From Streptomyces showdoensis (GTDB taxonomy: Bacteria; Actinomycetota; Actinomycetes; Streptomycetales; Streptomycetaceae): a stretch of DNA of 64,000 nt. Under the pieces are notes generated by a model. That model was not told the DNA's origin. It saw only the letters and a list, made by a program, of their open reading frames with translations, and did not search any database. The stretch is from positions 3,529,501 through 3,593,500 of the forward strand of contig NZ_BAAAXG010000026.1 of the NCBI RefSeq assembly GCF_039535475.1, given 5' to 3'. Shown in pieces: positions 52,356 through 62,841 of the stretch (its first letter is position 1; every line of letters begins with the position of its first letter). The position numbers were made by a program, and so were the translations under genes.

Positions 52356-54110
52356 GTGACCACCATCACCCCCCGTTCCGGGAACCGGAAATCGAACTCC
52401 GGCGAGGCCGTGGCCTCATTTAGCCCCTCGGCCGGTGCGCCCGGTACGCTCACCGCCGTGCCACACGCTGATCAGTACCGAACCACCCCGCCCCGTCCGG
52501 AGCGGCTCCGCCCGACACCCCTGGGCGAGCTCGCCGCACTGCTGGGCACCGGGACCGACGAAGACAGAGCCGCCACCGGCTCCACGGAGGTCACGGGCAT
52601 CACGCACGACTCGCGGGCGGTGCGTCCGGGTGACGTGTACGCGGCCCTGCCCGGCGCCCGGATGCACGGCGCCGACTTCGTCGCCCAGGCCGCCGGACTC
52701 GGCGCCGCCGCGATCCTGACCGACCCGGCCGGCGCCGACCGCGCCGCCGCGACCGGCCTGCCGGTCCTGGTCGTCGAGGACCCGCGCGGTCGCATGGGCG
52801 AACTCGCCGCCGCGATCTACGGGCGCCCCGGGGCGGACCTGCTGCAGATCGGCATCACCGGCACCTCCGGCAAGACCACCACGGCCTACCTCGTCGAGGG
52901 CGGGCTGCGCGGCGCGGGCCGCGCGACGGGCCTGGTCGGCACCGTCGAGATGCGCATCGGCGACGAGCGCATCAAGTCCGAGCGCACCACCCCCGAGGCC
53001 ACCGACCTCCAGGCCCTCTTCGCCGTCATGCGCGAGCGCGGGGTCGAGGCGGTCGCCATGGAGGTCTCCAGCCACGCCCTCGTGCTCGGCCGGGTCGACG
53101 GCTGCGTCTTCGACGTCGCCGTCTTCAACAACCTGAGCCCGGAGCACATGGAGTTCCACTCCGACATGGAGGACTACTTCCAGGCCAAGGCGCGGCTGTT
53201 CACCCCCGAGCGCAGCAAACGCGGCGTGGTGAACCTGGACGACGCCTACGGCCGCCGGCTCGTCAAGGAGTCGGGCGTCCCGGTCGTCTCCTTCTCCGCC
53301 GCCGGCGCCCCGGACGCCGACTGGCGCGCCGAGGACGTCGTCACCGGCCCCGCCGACTCCTCCTTCACCGTCGTCGGCCCGGACGGGCGGCGGATCTCGG
53401 CCACCGCGCCGCTGCCCGGCCCGTTCAACGTCGCCAACACCCTCGCCGCGATCGTCACCCTCGCCACCGCCGGGCTCGACCCGCAGACCGCCGCCGACGG
53501 CATCGCCGCCGTCCCCGGCGTGCCCGGGCGCCTGGAGCGGGTCGACGCCGGCCAGCCGTACCTCGCGGTCGTCGACTACGCGCACAAGACGGACGCCGTC
53601 GAATCGGTCCTGCGCTCGCTGCGTGAGGTGACCCGCGGCAGGCTGCACGTGGTCATCGGCTGCGGCGGCGACCGCGACACCACCAAGCGCGGCCCGATGG
53701 GCGCCGCCGCGGCCCGGCTCGCCGACACCGCCGTGCTCACCTCCGACAACCCGCGCTCCGAGGACCCGCTCGCGATCCTCACCGCGATGCTCGCGGGTGC
53801 CGCCGAGGTCCCCGCCGCCGAGCGCGGCGAGGTCCTGGTGGACGCCGACCGGGCGGCCGCCATCGCGGCGGCCGTGGCCCGGGCCGAGCCCGGCGACACC
53901 GTCCTGGTCGCGGGCAAGGGCCACGAGCAGGGGCAGGAGGCCGCCGGAGTGGTCCGCCCCTTCGACGACCGCCAGGTCCTGCGCGCGGCGGTCCTGGCCC
54001 GGCTCGGCCGGCAGGACGCACCGGCCGCACCGGCCGCACCGGACGCACAAGCCGCACCCGAATCACTCGAAGCACTCGAAGCACACCGCCACGAGAACAG
54101 TCAGGGATGA
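52356..54110 (+). CDS. murE: UDP-MurNAc-tripeptide ligase MurE
   Basis: The 584-residue ATP-dependent ligase adds diaminopimelate to UDP-MurNAc-Ala-Glu. It has the P-loop GITGTSGKTTTAY, SSHALVLGRVDG, NLSPEHMEFH and the diaminopimelate-specificity motif SDNPRSEDP. Two starts are credible: GTG 52356 with GGGAG upstream (used here, 17 bp after ftsI) and GTG 52458, which has a TACGCT -10 element 7 bases before it and gives a 550-residue protein. The first 34 residues look unstructured. A separate murE promoter is likely. Confidence 0.93.
   Translation: MTTITPRSGNRKSNSGEAVASFSPSAGAPGTLTAVPHADQYRTTPPRPERLRPTPLGELAALLGTGTDEDRAATGSTEVTGITHDSRAVRPGDVYAALPGARMHGADFVAQAAGLGAAAILTDPAGADRAAATGLPVLVVEDPRGRMGELAAAIYGRPGADLLQIGITGTSGKTTTAYLVEGGLRGAGRATGLVGTVEMRIGDERIKSERTTPEATDLQALFAVMRERGVEAVAMEVSSHALVLGRVDGCVFDVAVFNNLSPEHMEFHSDMEDYFQAKARLFTPERSKRGVVNLDDAYGRRLVKESGVPVVSFSAAGAPDADWRAEDVVTGPADSSFTVVGPDGRRISATAPLPGPFNVANTLAAIVTLATAGLDPQTAADGIAAVPGVPGRLERVDAGQPYLAVVDYAHKTDAVESVLRSLREVTRGRLHVVIGCGGDRDTTKRGPMGAAAARLADTAVLTSDNPRSEDPLAILTAMLAGAAEVPAAERGEVLVDADRAAAIAAAVARAEPGDTVLVAGKGHEQGQEAAGVVRPFDDRQVLRAAVLARLGRQDAPAAPAAPDAQAAPESLEALEAHRHENSQG
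52445..52450 (+). promoter_or_regulatory. Internal -10 element, leaderless murE start at 52458
   Basis: TACGCT ends 7 bases before GTG 52458, which is in frame with murE. It may provide a separate leaderless mRNA for the mur genes inside the cluster. Confidence 0.5.
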
Positions 54111-54114
54111 AGCA

Positions 54115-55542
54115 GTGATCGCCCTCTCCCTCGCCGAGATCGCCGAAATCGTCGGCGGGCAGCCGCACGACATACCGGATCAGGCCGTCCAGGTCACCGG
54201 TCCCGTCGTCATCGACTCCCGTGAGGTGAAGCCCGGCAGTCTCTTCGCCGCCTTCGCCGGCGAGCGGGTCGACGGCCACGCCTACGCGGAGCGCGCCGTC
54301 CAGGCGGGCGCGGCGGCGGTGCTCGCCGCCCGCCCCGTCGGCGTGCCCTCGATCGTCGTGGACGACGTGCAGGCCGCGCTCGGCGCGCTGGCCCGCGCGG
54401 TCGTCGGCCGCCTCGGCACCGATGTCGTCGCGCTCACCGGCTCGGCGGGCAAGACCTCCACCAAGGACCTGATCGCCCAGGTCCTGGAGCGTCGCGCGCC
54501 GACCGTGTGGACGCCCGGCTCCCTCAACAACGAGATCGGCCTGCCGCTGACCGCGCTGAAGGCCGACGCCGGCACCCGGCACCTCGTCCTGGAGATGGGA
54601 GCGCGCGGAATCGGCCACATCCGGTACCTCACCGGCCTCACCCCGCCGCGGATCGGTCTGGTCCTCAACGTGGGCACCGCGCACATCGGCGAGTTCGGCG
54701 GGCGCGAGCAGATCGCCCAGGCCAAGGGCGAACTGGTCGAGTCCCTGCCGGCCGCGGCGGACGGCGGTGTCGCCGTCCTCAACGCCGACGACCCCCTCGT
54801 ACGGGCCATGGCGAGCCGCACCACGGCGCGGGTCACCTTCTTCGGCGAGGCCGAGGACGCGGCCGTACGTGCCGAGAATGTCCGGCTCACGGAGAGCGGA
54901 CAGCCCTCTTTCCGGCTTCACACACCCACCGGGTGCAGCGACGTGACCTTGCGCCTGTACGGTGAGCACCACGTGTCGAACGCGCTCGCCGCGGCCGCCG
55001 TCGCCCATGAGGTCGGCATGCCCGTCGAGGAGATCGCCACCGCGCTCTCCGAGGCAGGCAACCTGTCCCGCTGGCGCATGGAGGTCACCGAGCGTCCGGA
55101 CGGCGTGACGATCGTCAACGACGCCTACAACGCGAACCCCGAGTCCATGCGAGCCGCTCTGCGCGCGCTCGCGGCCATGGGCAGGCCCGCACAGGCCAGG
55201 GGCTCCCGTACGTGGGCGGTGCTCGGCAAGATGGCCGAGCTCGGTGACGAGTCGCTCGCCGAGCACGACGCGGTCGGGCGGCTCGCCGTCCGGCTCAACG
55301 TCAGCAAGCTCGTGGCGGTCGGGGACAGGGAAGCGTCCTGGCTGCAACTGGGCGCCTATAACGAGGGTTCGTGGGGTGAGGAGTCGGTGCACGTGTCCGA
55401 CGCGCAGGCGGCGGTCGACCTGTTGCGCAGTGAGCTGCGACCGGGGGACATCGTCCTGGTGAAGGCGTCCAGGTCGGTGGGGCTGGAGCGGGTCGCCCTG
55501 GCACTGCTCGACACGGCCGAGGGCGAGGTCTCCGGCCGATGA
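54115..55542 (+). CDS. murF: UDP-MurNAc-pentapeptide ligase MurF
   Basis: The 475-residue ligase adds D-Ala-D-Ala to the tripeptide precursor. Motifs are the N-terminal [22 protein letters not shown]-loop [45 protein letters not shown] and the C-terminal [14 protein letters not shown] 54115 lies 4 bp after the murE stop, with AGGGATGA before it. Its end overlaps mraY by ATGA. Confidence 0.95.
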   Translation: MIALSLAEIAEIVGGQPHDIPDQAVQVTGPVVIDSREVKPGSLFAAFAGERVDGHAYAERAVQAGAAAVLAARPVGVPSIVVDDVQAALGALARAVVGRLGTDVVALTGSAGKTSTKDLIAQVLERRAPTVWTPGSLNNEIGLPLTALKADAGTRHLVLEMGARGIGHIRYLTGLTPPRIGLVLNVGTAHIGEFGGREQIAQAKGELVESLPAAADGGVAVLNADDPLVRAMASRTTARVTFFGEAEDAAVRAENVRLTESGQPSFRLHTPTGCSDVTLRLYGEHHVSNALAAAAVAHEVGMPVEEIATALSEAGNLSRWRMEVTERPDGVTIVNDAYNANPESMRAALRALAAMGRPAQARGSRTWAVLGKMAELGDESLAEHDAVGRLAVRLNVSKLVAVGDREASWLQLGAYNEGSWGEESVHVSDAQAAVDLLRSELRPGDIVLVKASRSVGLERVALALLDTAEGEVSGR

Positions 55543-56609
55543 GGCAGATCCTCTTCGCGGGGGCCATCGGCCTCTTCCTGACCCTGATCGGCACCCCGCT
55601 GCTCATCAAGCTGCTCGCCCGCAAGGGATACGGGCAGTTCATCCGCGACGACGGCCCGCGCGGCCACGCCGGGAAGAAGGGCACGCCCACCATGGGCGGC
55701 ATCTCCTTCATCCTGGCCACCCTCATCGCGTACGCCCTGGCCAAGGTCATCACCGGCGAGGACCCGACGTACTCGGGCGTCCTGGTGCTGTTCCTGATGG
55801 CCGGAATGGGTCTGGTCGGCTTCCTCGACGACTACATCAAGATCGTCAAGCAGCGTTCGCTGGGTCTGCGGGCCAAGGCGAAGATGGCCGGCCAGCTCAT
55901 CGTCGGCATCGCCTTCGCCGTGCTCTCGCTGCAGTTCGCGGACCTGCGCGGAAACACCCCGGCCTCCACGAAGCTCTCCTTCATCACCGACTTCGGCTGG
56001 GCCATCGGCCCGGTGCTGTTCGTGGTCTGGGCGCTCTTCATGATCCTGGCCATGTCCAACGGCGTGAACCTGACGGACGGTCTGGACGGCCTGGCCACCG
56101 GCGCGTCGGTGATGGTCTTCGGCGCGTACACCTTCATCGGGCTCTGGCAGTTCCAGGAGTCCTGCGCCAACGCGATGACGCTGACCAACCCGAACGCCTG
56201 CTTCGAGGTCCGAGATCCGCTCGACCTCGCGGTCGTCGCCTCCGCGCTGATGGGCGCCTGCTTCGGCTTCCTGTGGTGGAACACCTCGCCCGCCAAGATC
56301 TTCATGGGCGACACCGGCTCGCTGGCCCTCGGCGGCGCGCTGGCCGGTCTCGCCATCTGCTCCCGCACGGAGCTGCTGCTGGCCATCCTCGGCGGCCTGT
56401 TCGTGATGATCACGATGTCCGTGGTCATCCAGGTCGGCTCGTTCAAGATGACCGGCAAGCGCGTCTTCCGGATGGCCCCGCTCCAGCACCACTTCGAACT
56501 GAAGGGGTGGTCGGAGGTCCTGGTCGTCGTCCGGTTCTGGATCATCCAGGGCATGTGCGTGATCGTGGGCCTGGGCCTCTTCTACGCGGGATGGGCAGCA
56601 GAGAAGTGA
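55539..56609 (+). CDS. mraY: Phospho-MurNAc-pentapeptide translocase MraY
   Basis: The 356-residue integral membrane enzyme of about ten helices links UDP-MurNAc-pentapeptide to undecaprenyl phosphate, making lipid I. The family segments [28 protein letters not shown], the active-site [23 protein letters not shown] and the HHH-like [12 protein letters not shown] are all present. ATG 55539 overlaps murF (ATGA); its end overlaps murD. Confidence 0.96.
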   Translation: MRQILFAGAIGLFLTLIGTPLLIKLLARKGYGQFIRDDGPRGHAGKKGTPTMGGISFILATLIAYALAKVITGEDPTYSGVLVLFLMAGMGLVGFLDDYIKIVKQRSLGLRAKAKMAGQLIVGIAFAVLSLQFADLRGNTPASTKLSFITDFGWAIGPVLFVVWALFMILAMSNGVNLTDGLDGLATGASVMVFGAYTFIGLWQFQESCANAMTLTNPNACFEVRDPLDLAVVASALMGACFGFLWWNTSPAKIFMGDTGSLALGGALAGLAICSRTELLLAILGGLFVMITMSVVIQVGSFKMTGKRVFRMAPLQHHFELKGWSEVLVVVRFWIIQGMCVIVGLGLFYAGWAAEK

Positions 56610-58027
56610 GCGAGCTGGACTGGCAGGGCAAGAACGTCACCGTCGCCGGGCTCGGCGTGAGCGGCATCCCCGCCGCGCGTGCCCTGCACGGCCTGGGCGC
56701 GGTCGTCACGGTCGTCAACGACGGCGACGACGAGCGCTCCCGGGCGCAGGCCGCGGAGCTGGAGGCGGAGGGCATCACCGTCCGCCTCGGCGACGGGGCG
56801 ACCCTGCCGCCCGGCACCGAACTGATCGTCACCGCCCCGGGCTGGCAGCCCGACAAGCCCCTCTTCCTGGCCGCCGCCGAGGCGGGCGTGGAGATCTGGG
56901 GCGACGTCGAGCTGGCCTGGCGGCTCCGTGGCCCGGACGCGGCTCCCTGGCTCGCGGTCACCGGCACCAACGGCAAGACCACGACCGTGCGGATGCTCGC
57001 CTCCATCCTGGAGGCGGCCGGCCTGCGGACCGCCGCCGTCGGCAACATCGGCGTCTCGCTGCTCGACGCCGTCCTCGGCGACGAGGAGTACGACGTGCTC
57101 GCCGTCGAGCTCTCCAGCTACCAGCTGCACTGGGCGCCCTCGCTGCGCGCCCACTCGGCCGCCGTGCTCAACCTGGCGCCCGACCACCTCGACTGGCACG
57201 GCTCCATGGAGGCGTACGCCGCCGACAAGGGCCGGATCTACGAGGGCAACCGGGTCGCCTGCGTCTACAACGTGGCCGACCGGGCCACCGAGGACCTGGT
57301 CGTGGCGGCCGACGTCGAGGAGGGCTGCCGGGCCATCGGGTTCACCCTCGGCACCCCCGGCCCCTCGCAGCTCGGCGTGGTCGAGGACATCCTGGTCGAC
57401 CGGGCCTTCGTCGCGAACCGGCAGAAGAACGCGCAGGAGCTGGCGGAGGTCGCCGACGTCCAGCCGCCGGCCCCGCACAACATCGCCAACGCCCTCGCCG
57501 CGGCCGCCCTGGCCCGCGCCTTCGGCGTCGAGCCGAAGGCCGTACGGGACGGGCTGCGGGCCTTCCGGCCCGACCCGCACCGCATCGAACTGGTCGAGGA
57601 GATCGAGGGCGTGGTCTACGTCGACGACTCCAAGGCGACCAACACCCACGCCACGGAAGCCTCGTTGGCGGCCTACGACCCGATCGTCTGGATCGCCGGC
57701 GGCCTCGCCAAGGGCGCGGAGTTCGACGAGCTCGTCAAGAACGCGGCGCAGCGGCTGCGCGGGGTGGTGCTGATCGGCCGGGACCGGGCGCTGATCCGCG
57801 AAGCGCTGGCCCGACACGCCCCCGAGGTCCCGGTGGTGGACCTCGACCGGACCGACACTGGGGCGATGTCCGCGGCGGTCCAGGAGGCGGCCTCGCTCGC
57901 CCGGCCGGGGGACACGGTCCTGCTGGCGCCGGCCTGTGCCTCGATGGACATGTTCACCAACTACAACAAGCGGGGCGAGGCCTTCGCGGACGCCGTCCGC
58001 AGCCTCGCCGCGACCGGGCGCGCCTGA
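56606..58027 (+). CDS. murD: UDP-MurNAc-L-alanine:D-glutamate ligase MurD
   Basis: The 473-residue ligase has an N-terminal [15 protein letters not shown] nucleotide fold, P-loop [63 protein letters not shown] and the C-terminal [25 protein letters not shown] 56606 overlaps the mraY stop as GTGA; the in-frame ATG at 56591, five codons upstream, is an alternative. Confidence 0.95.
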   Translation: MSELDWQGKNVTVAGLGVSGIPAARALHGLGAVVTVVNDGDDERSRAQAAELEAEGITVRLGDGATLPPGTELIVTAPGWQPDKPLFLAAAEAGVEIWGDVELAWRLRGPDAAPWLAVTGTNGKTTTVRMLASILEAAGLRTAAVGNIGVSLLDAVLGDEEYDVLAVELSSYQLHWAPSLRAHSAAVLNLAPDHLDWHGSMEAYAADKGRIYEGNRVACVYNVADRATEDLVVAADVEEGCRAIGFTLGTPGPSQLGVVEDILVDRAFVANRQKNAQELAEVADVQPPAPHNIANALAAAALARAFGVEPKAVRDGLRAFRPDPHRIELVEEIEGVVYVDDSKATNTHATEASLAAYDPIVWIAGGLAKGAEFDELVKNAAQRLRGVVLIGRDRALIREALARHAPEVPVVDLDRTDTGAMSAAVQEAASLARPGDTVLLAPACASMDMFTNYNKRGEAFADAVRSLAATGRA

Positions 58028-58082
58028 CCTGACCAGCAAGGAGGTCCGGCCGAGCCGGGCACGACTGGAGGGGACGGCGAGC

Positions 58083-59423
58083 ATGCCGAGCAGAACCGCA
58101 GGGACGCGCGGGCCGTCCGCCGTGCGCGGCGGAGGGCGCGCCCCCGCGGCGCCGAGGAAGCCGCGCCGGGGCGGGCTGCGCGGGATCCACGAGCGGGCCC
58201 GCAAGGCCTGGGACCGGCCGCTGACCGCGTACTACGTGATCGTCGGCGCCGGACTGCTCATCACCGCGCTCGGCCTGGTGATGGTCTACTCGGCCTCCAT
58301 GATCACGGCGCTGCGCTACGACCTGGTGCCCTCGTACTTCTTCCGGAAGCAGTTCTTCGCGGCGCTGCTCGGGGCGGGGCTGCTGCTGGTGGCCTCCCGG
58401 ATGCCGGTGAAGCTGCACCGGGCGCTGGCCTACCCGATCCTGGTCGGGGCCATCTTCCTGATGGTCCTCGTCCAGATCCCCGGGATAGGGGTGGCGGTCG
58501 GCGGCAACCAGAACTGGATCTCACTGGGCGGACCGTTCATGCTGCAGCCCAGCGAGTTCGGCAAGCTGGCGCTGATCCTGTGGGGGGCCGACCTGCTCGC
58601 CCGCAAGCAGGACATGAAGCTGCTCACCCAGTGGAAGCACATGCTGGTGCCGCTGGTTCCCGGAACGTTTCTGCTGCTCGGGCTCATCATGCTGGGTGGT
58701 GACATGGGCACGGCGATCATCCTCTCCGCGATCCTTTTCGGCCTGCTGTGGACCGCCGGTGCCCCCACCCGGCTCTTCGTCGGCGTGCTCTCGGTGGCCG
58801 GGGCCATCGGCTTCCTGCTCATCAAGACCAGCGACAACCGGCTGAAGCGATTCGCCTGCATCGGCGCCACCGACCCCGGGGGAGAGGGCGCCCCGTGCCT
58901 CCAGGCGGCGCACGGGATCTACGCCCTGGCCTCCGGCGGATGGTTCGGTTCCGGGCTCGGGGCGAGTGTGGAAAAATGGGGCCAACTCCCCGAAGCGCAC
59001 ACCGACTTCATCTTCGCCGTGACCGGTGAGGAACTGGGTCTGGCGGGGACGCTGTCGGTACTGGCCCTGTTCGCGGCTCTAGGCTATGCGGGTATCCGCG
59101 TGGCCGGACGTACGGAGGACCCCTTCGTCAGGTTTGCCGCGGGAGGCGTGACCACCTGGATCACGGCGCAAGCCGTGATCAACATCGGTGCGGTGCTCGG
59201 TCTGCTGCCGATCGCCGGAGTCCCGCTCCCGCTGTTCTCCTACGGAGGATCGGCCCTGCTGCCGACCATGTTCGCCGTCGGGCTCCTGATCGCCTTCGCG
59301 CGACAGGAACCCGCCGCGAAGGCGGCCCTGGCCCTGCGCCGCCCCGGCTGGGGCAAGCGGGCCGGGGGGAGATGGAAGTCGATGCGACGGCGCGTCAAGA
59401 AGCGTCCGTCCGGAGAGCGGTGA
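58083..59423 (+). CDS. ftsW: FtsW, septal SEDS glycosyltransferase
   Basis: The 446-residue SEDS protein of about ten helices polymerises lipid II at the septum together with FtsI. Visible pieces are GLVMVYSASM, GGNQNWISLGGPFMLQPSEFGKLALILWGA, the catalytic-loop region SGGWFGSGLGASVEKWGQLPEAHTDFIFAVTGEELG and GVPLPLFSYGGSAL. The N-terminal 50 residues are basic and disordered. ATG 58083 has GGAGGGG 9 bases upstream; the 55-bp gap after murD is the widest between murE and ftsW. Confidence 0.95.
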   Translation: MPSRTAGTRGPSAVRGGGRAPAAPRKPRRGGLRGIHERARKAWDRPLTAYYVIVGAGLLITALGLVMVYSASMITALRYDLVPSYFFRKQFFAALLGAGLLLVASRMPVKLHRALAYPILVGAIFLMVLVQIPGIGVAVGGNQNWISLGGPFMLQPSEFGKLALILWGADLLARKQDMKLLTQWKHMLVPLVPGTFLLLGLIMLGGDMGTAIILSAILFGLLWTAGAPTRLFVGVLSVAGAIGFLLIKTSDNRLKRFACIGATDPGGEGAPCLQAAHGIYALASGGWFGSGLGASVEKWGQLPEAHTDFIFAVTGEELGLAGTLSVLALFAALGYAGIRVAGRTEDPFVRFAAGGVTTWITAQAVINIGAVLGLLPIAGVPLPLFSYGGSALLPTMFAVGLLIAFARQEPAAKAALALRRPGWGKRAGGRWKSMRRRVKKRPSGER

Positions 59424-59429
59424 ATTTCG

Positions 59430-60524
59430 GTGCATGTCGTCCTCGCCGGCGGAGGTACCGCCGGCCACATCGAGCCCGCGCTCGCACTCGCGGACGCCCT
59501 GCGCAGGCAGGACCCCTCCGTGGGGATCACGGCGCTGGGCACGGAGAAGGGCCTGGAGACCCGGCTGGTGCCCGAGCGGGGCTACGAGCTGGCGCTCATC
59601 CCCGCCGTGCCGCTGCCCCGCAAGCCCACGCCCGAGCTGATCACCGTCCCCGGGCGGCTGCGCGGCACCATCAAGGCGGCCGAGCAGGTCCTGGAGCGCA
59701 CCAAGGCGGACTGCGTGGTCGGCTTCGGCGGCTACGTGGCGCTGCCCGGCTACCTGGCCGCCAAGCGGCTCGGCGTGCCGATCGTGGTCCACGAGGCGAA
59801 CGCCCGGCCCGGCCTGGCCAACAAGATCGGCTCGCGGTACGCGGCCGGGGTCGCCGTCGCCACCCCGGACTCCAAGCTGCGCAACGCCCGTTACATCGGC
59901 ATCCCGCTGCGGCACACCATCGCGACCCTCGACCGGGCCCGGGTCCGCCCCGAGGCGCGCGCCGCCTTCGGTCTCGACCCGAACCTGCCGACCCTGCTGG
60001 TCTCCGGCGGCTCCCAGGGCGCCCGGCGGCTCAACGAGGTCGTCCAGCAGATCGCGCCCGTGCTCCAGCGCTCGGGCATCCAGATCCTGCACGCGGTCGG
60101 CCCGAAGAACGAGCTGCCGCGTGTCGACAACATGCCCGGTATGCCGCCCTACGTGCCGGTACCGTACGTGGACCGGATGGACCTCGCGTACGCCGCCGCG
60201 GACATGATGCTCTGCCGCGCGGGCGCGATGACCGTCGCCGAGCTCTCCGCCGTCGGACTGCCGGCCGCCTACGTCCCGCTGCCCATCGGCAACGGCGAAC
60301 AGCGGCTGAACGCCCAGCCGGTGGTCAAGGCCGGCGGTGGACTCCTCGTCGACGACGCGGAGCTGTCGCCGCAGTGGGTGCAGGGCAACGTCCTGCCCGT
60401 ACTGGCCGATCCGCACCGGCTGTACGAGATGTCCCGCGCCGCCTCCGAGTTCGGCCGCCGGGACGCCGACGACCTCCTCGTCGGCATGGTGTACGACGCG
60501 ATCGCCGCCCGCCGCCAGGCGTAG
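59430..60524 (+). CDS. murG: UDP-GlcNAc:lipid I GlcNAc transferase MurG
   Basis: The 364-residue GT-B glycosyltransferase turns lipid I into lipid II on the inner membrane face. It has the N-terminal [69 protein letters not shown] and the UDP-GlcNAc site [31 protein letters not shown] 59430 is 6 bp after ftsW, with GGAG and GGTGA before it. Confidence 0.96.
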   Translation: MHVVLAGGGTAGHIEPALALADALRRQDPSVGITALGTEKGLETRLVPERGYELALIPAVPLPRKPTPELITVPGRLRGTIKAAEQVLERTKADCVVGFGGYVALPGYLAAKRLGVPIVVHEANARPGLANKIGSRYAAGVAVATPDSKLRNARYIGIPLRHTIATLDRARVRPEARAAFGLDPNLPTLLVSGGSQGARRLNEVVQQIAPVLQRSGIQILHAVGPKNELPRVDNMPGMPPYVPVPYVDRMDLAYAAADMMLCRAGAMTVAELSAVGLPAAYVPLPIGNGEQRLNAQPVVKAGGGLLVDDAELSPQWVQGNVLPVLADPHRLYEMSRAASEFGRRDADDLLVGMVYDAIAARRQA

Positions 60525-60548
60525 CGGCGGCGGAAAGGGAGACGCCCC

Positions 60549-61346
60549 GTGGCAGCCGGACCGGCGACCGAGCAGAAGAGCCCGAGCGGCAGGTCCAAGG
60601 GCACGCCCCGGCCGTCCTCCCGGCCGGACGCCCGGAGGTTCCGGGTGCCCGGCCCGCGGGCGCTCCTCGTCGCCTTCGGCGCCCTCGCCCTGGTGGCCGG
60701 AGGCGTCTGGGCGCTCTACGGCTCGGCCTGGCTCCGCGTGGAGCGGGTGAGCATCTCCGGCACGGAGGTGCTCACCCCGGCCGAGGTCGAGCGGGTCGCG
60801 GCCGTACCGGTCGGCGCGCCGATGGTCTCCGTCGACACGGGGTCCATCGAGGCGCGGCTGCGCGAGCGGCTGCCCCGCATCGACACCGTGGACGTCGTGC
60901 GGTCCTGGCCGCACGGAATCGGTCTGAAAGTGACGGAGCGGAAGCCCGTACTCCTGATGGAAAAGGGCGGAAAGTTCATCGAAGTGGACGCCGGCGGCGT
61001 GCGGTTCGCCACCGTCGCCACGGCGCCCCGCGGCGTCCCCCGGCTGGTCCTCGCCGCGGCCGGCTCGCCGAGCCTGCGCCGCTTCGACGAGGACCGGCTG
61101 CTCGCCGAGGCGGTAGGCGTGACGGGCGAACTCCCGGAGAAAATCGCCCAGGACGCCCGTGTCGTCCGGATCGCGTCGTACGACTCCATCACCCTGGAGC
61201 TCGGCAGGGGGCGCACGGTCTTCTGGGGCAGTGGTGAGGACGGGGCCGTCAAGGCCCGGGTCCTGACCGCACTGATGAAGGCGACCCCCAAAGCGGGGCA
61301 CTTCGATGTAAGTGCCCCCACAGCGCCCGCTTCGTCGGGAAGTTGA
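60549..61346 (+). CDS. ftsQ: FtsQ/DivIB division protein
   Basis: The 265-residue bitopic protein has a basic disordered N-terminus, one membrane helix (ALLVAFGALALVAGGVWALYG, about 38-58), a POTRA domain (VERVSISGTEVLTPAEVERVAAV) and an FtsQ domain with SWPHGIGLKVTERKPVLLM and the strand FVEVDAGGV-like FIEVDAGGVRF. It links FtsL/DivIC and the peptidoglycan synthases. GTG 60549 follows AAGGGAGA. In streptomycetes it is needed for sporulation septation rather than growth. Confidence 0.93.
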   Translation: MAAGPATEQKSPSGRSKGTPRPSSRPDARRFRVPGPRALLVAFGALALVAGGVWALYGSAWLRVERVSISGTEVLTPAEVERVAAVPVGAPMVSVDTGSIEARLRERLPRIDTVDVVRSWPHGIGLKVTERKPVLLMEKGGKFIEVDAGGVRFATVATAPRGVPRLVLAAAGSPSLRRFDEDRLLAEAVGVTGELPEKIAQDARVVRIASYDSITLELGRGRTVFWGSGEDGAVKARVLTALMKATPKAGHFDVSAPTAPASSGS

Positions 61347-61399
61347 CGCTCATCACCCCTGGCCAGCACCCTGGTTGGCCAGCGCTACGGGTGATCACA

Positions 61400-61405
61400 T
61401 AGGGT
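61400..61405 (+). promoter_or_regulatory. -10 element of an ftsZ promoter
   Basis: TAGGGT about 220 bases before ftsZ, with TTGGCC (61375-61380) as a loosely spaced -35. Streptomyces ftsZ is known to have several promoters in this gap; this is the clearest by eye. Confidence 0.4.
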
Positions 61406-61461
61406 GAAAAGAAAAACGGGAGGTTCGGCGTGTTCGTTGAACGTGCGCCACTTGTCGACTT

Positions 61462-61499
61462 AGTGTCCTGTTCGGAAGAGTCCAGCGAACAGAGACACT
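61462..61499 (+). promoter_or_regulatory. First stem-loop in the ftsZ leader
   Basis: AGTGTC-C-TGTTCG pairs with CGAACA-GA-GACACT, a 12-bp stem with a small bulge and an 11-base loop. Confidence 0.6.
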
Positions 61500-61502
61500 G
61501 GT

Positions 61503-61527
61503 AACCCTAAACTTCAACGTTAGGGTT
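61503..61527 (+). promoter_or_regulatory. Second stem-loop or operator in the ftsZ leader
   Basis: AACCCTAA pairs perfectly with TTAGGGTT around ACTTCAACG, 3 bases after the first stem-loop and about 100 bases before GTG 61627. It is A/T-richer than its surroundings, which argues for a protein-binding site or start region. Confidence 0.65.
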
Positions 61528-61626
61528 TGGGTCGGCGTTTCGGACCGTCCCAATCGGCATCCGTCGTCGCGGCGCGCTTACCACCGCGAAGCGGCGACAC
61601 GTAACTCGAGGCGAGAGGCCTTCGAC

Positions 61627-62841
61627 GTGGCAGCACCGCAGAACTACCTCGCAGTCATCAAGGTCATCGGTGTCGGCGGCGGTGGTGTCAATGCCATCAA
61701 CCGAATGATCGAGGTCGGTCTCAAGGGCGTCGAGTTCATCGCCATCAACACCGACGCTCAGGCGCTGTTGATGAGCGACGCCGACGTCAAGCTCGACGTC
61801 GGCCGTGAACTGACCCGTGGCCTCGGCGCCGGGGCCAACCCGGCAGTCGGCCGCAAGGCGGCAGAGGACCACCGTGAGGAGATCGAGGAGGTCCTCAAGG
61901 GGGCCGACATGGTCTTCGTGACCGCCGGCGAAGGCGGCGGCACCGGCACCGGCGGCGCACCCGTCGTCGCCAACATCGCGCGCTCGCTCGGCGCCCTGAC
62001 GATCGGTGTGGTCACCCGCCCGTTCACGTTCGAGGGCCGTCGTCGCGCCAACCAGGCGGAGGACGGCATCGCCGAGCTCCGCGAAGAGGTCGACACCCTC
62101 ATCGTCATCCCGAACGACCGGCTGCTCTCGATCTCGGACCGCCAGGTCTCCGTGCTCGACGCCTTCAAGTCGGCCGACCAGGTGCTGCTGAGCGGCGTCC
62201 AGGGCATCACGGACCTCATCACCACCCCGGGTCTGATCAACCTCGACTTCGCCGACGTCAAGTCGGTCATGTCCGAGGCCGGGTCCGCCCTGATGGGCAT
62301 CGGCTCCGCCCGCGGCGACGACCGCGCGGTGGCCGCCGCCGAGATGGCGATCTCCTCGCCGCTCCTGGAGGCGTCCATCGACGGCGCCCGCGGCGTGCTG
62401 CTCTCCATCTCCGGCGGCAGCGACCTCGGTCTCTTCGAGATCAACGAGGCCGCCCAGCTGGTGAGCGAGGCCGCCCACCCCGAGGCGAACATCATCTTCG
62501 GCGCCGTCATCGACGACGCCCTCGGCGACGAGGTGCGGGTCACCGTCATCGCCGCCGGCTTCGACGGCGGTCAGCCGCCGGCCCGTCGCGACAACATCAT
62601 CGGCTCGGTCTCCGCCAAGCGCGAGGAGCCGGCCCCGGCACCCCGCGCCGCCGAGACCTCCCGCCCGCTGGGCGGTCTGGGCACGGTGACCCCGCGCGAG
62701 GAGCCCGTGGCCCCGGTCGAGCCGGCGCCGGTCGTCAGCGAGACCCCGCTGCCGCCCGTCTCCTCGCCGGTGGTCCCGCCGGCCCGCCCGTACCCGGACA
62801 CCCAGGCCGAAGAGCTGGATGTCCCGGACTTCTTGAAGTGA
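61627..62841 (+). CDS. ftsZ: Cell-division GTPase FtsZ
   Basis: The 404-residue tubulin homologue has the N-terminal [15 protein letters not shown], tubulin signature [13 protein letters not shown] (about 101-113), T7 loop [11 protein letters not shown] and a Pro/Glu-rich linker leading to the C-terminal peptide ELDVPDFLK that binds SepF and other anchors. It starts at GTG 61627 with GAGAGG upstream. The 280-bp upstream gap is the largest inside the cluster and contains promoter and hairpin elements, consistent with separate developmental control. Its stop overlaps pgeF (GTGA). Confidence 0.97.
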   Translation: MAAPQNYLAVIKVIGVGGGGVNAINRMIEVGLKGVEFIAINTDAQALLMSDADVKLDVGRELTRGLGAGANPAVGRKAAEDHREEIEEVLKGADMVFVTAGEGGGTGTGGAPVVANIARSLGALTIGVVTRPFTFEGRRRANQAEDGIAELREEVDTLIVIPNDRLLSISDRQVSVLDAFKSADQVLLSGVQGITDLITTPGLINLDFADVKSVMSEAGSALMGIGSARGDDRAVAAAEMAISSPLLEASIDGARGVLLSISGGSDLGLFEINEAAQLVSEAAHPEANIIFGAVIDDALGDEVRVTVIAAGFDGGQPPARRDNIIGSVSAKREEPAPAPRAAETSRPLGGLGTVTPREEPVAPVEPAPVVSETPLPPVSSPVVPPARPYPDTQAEELDVPDFLK

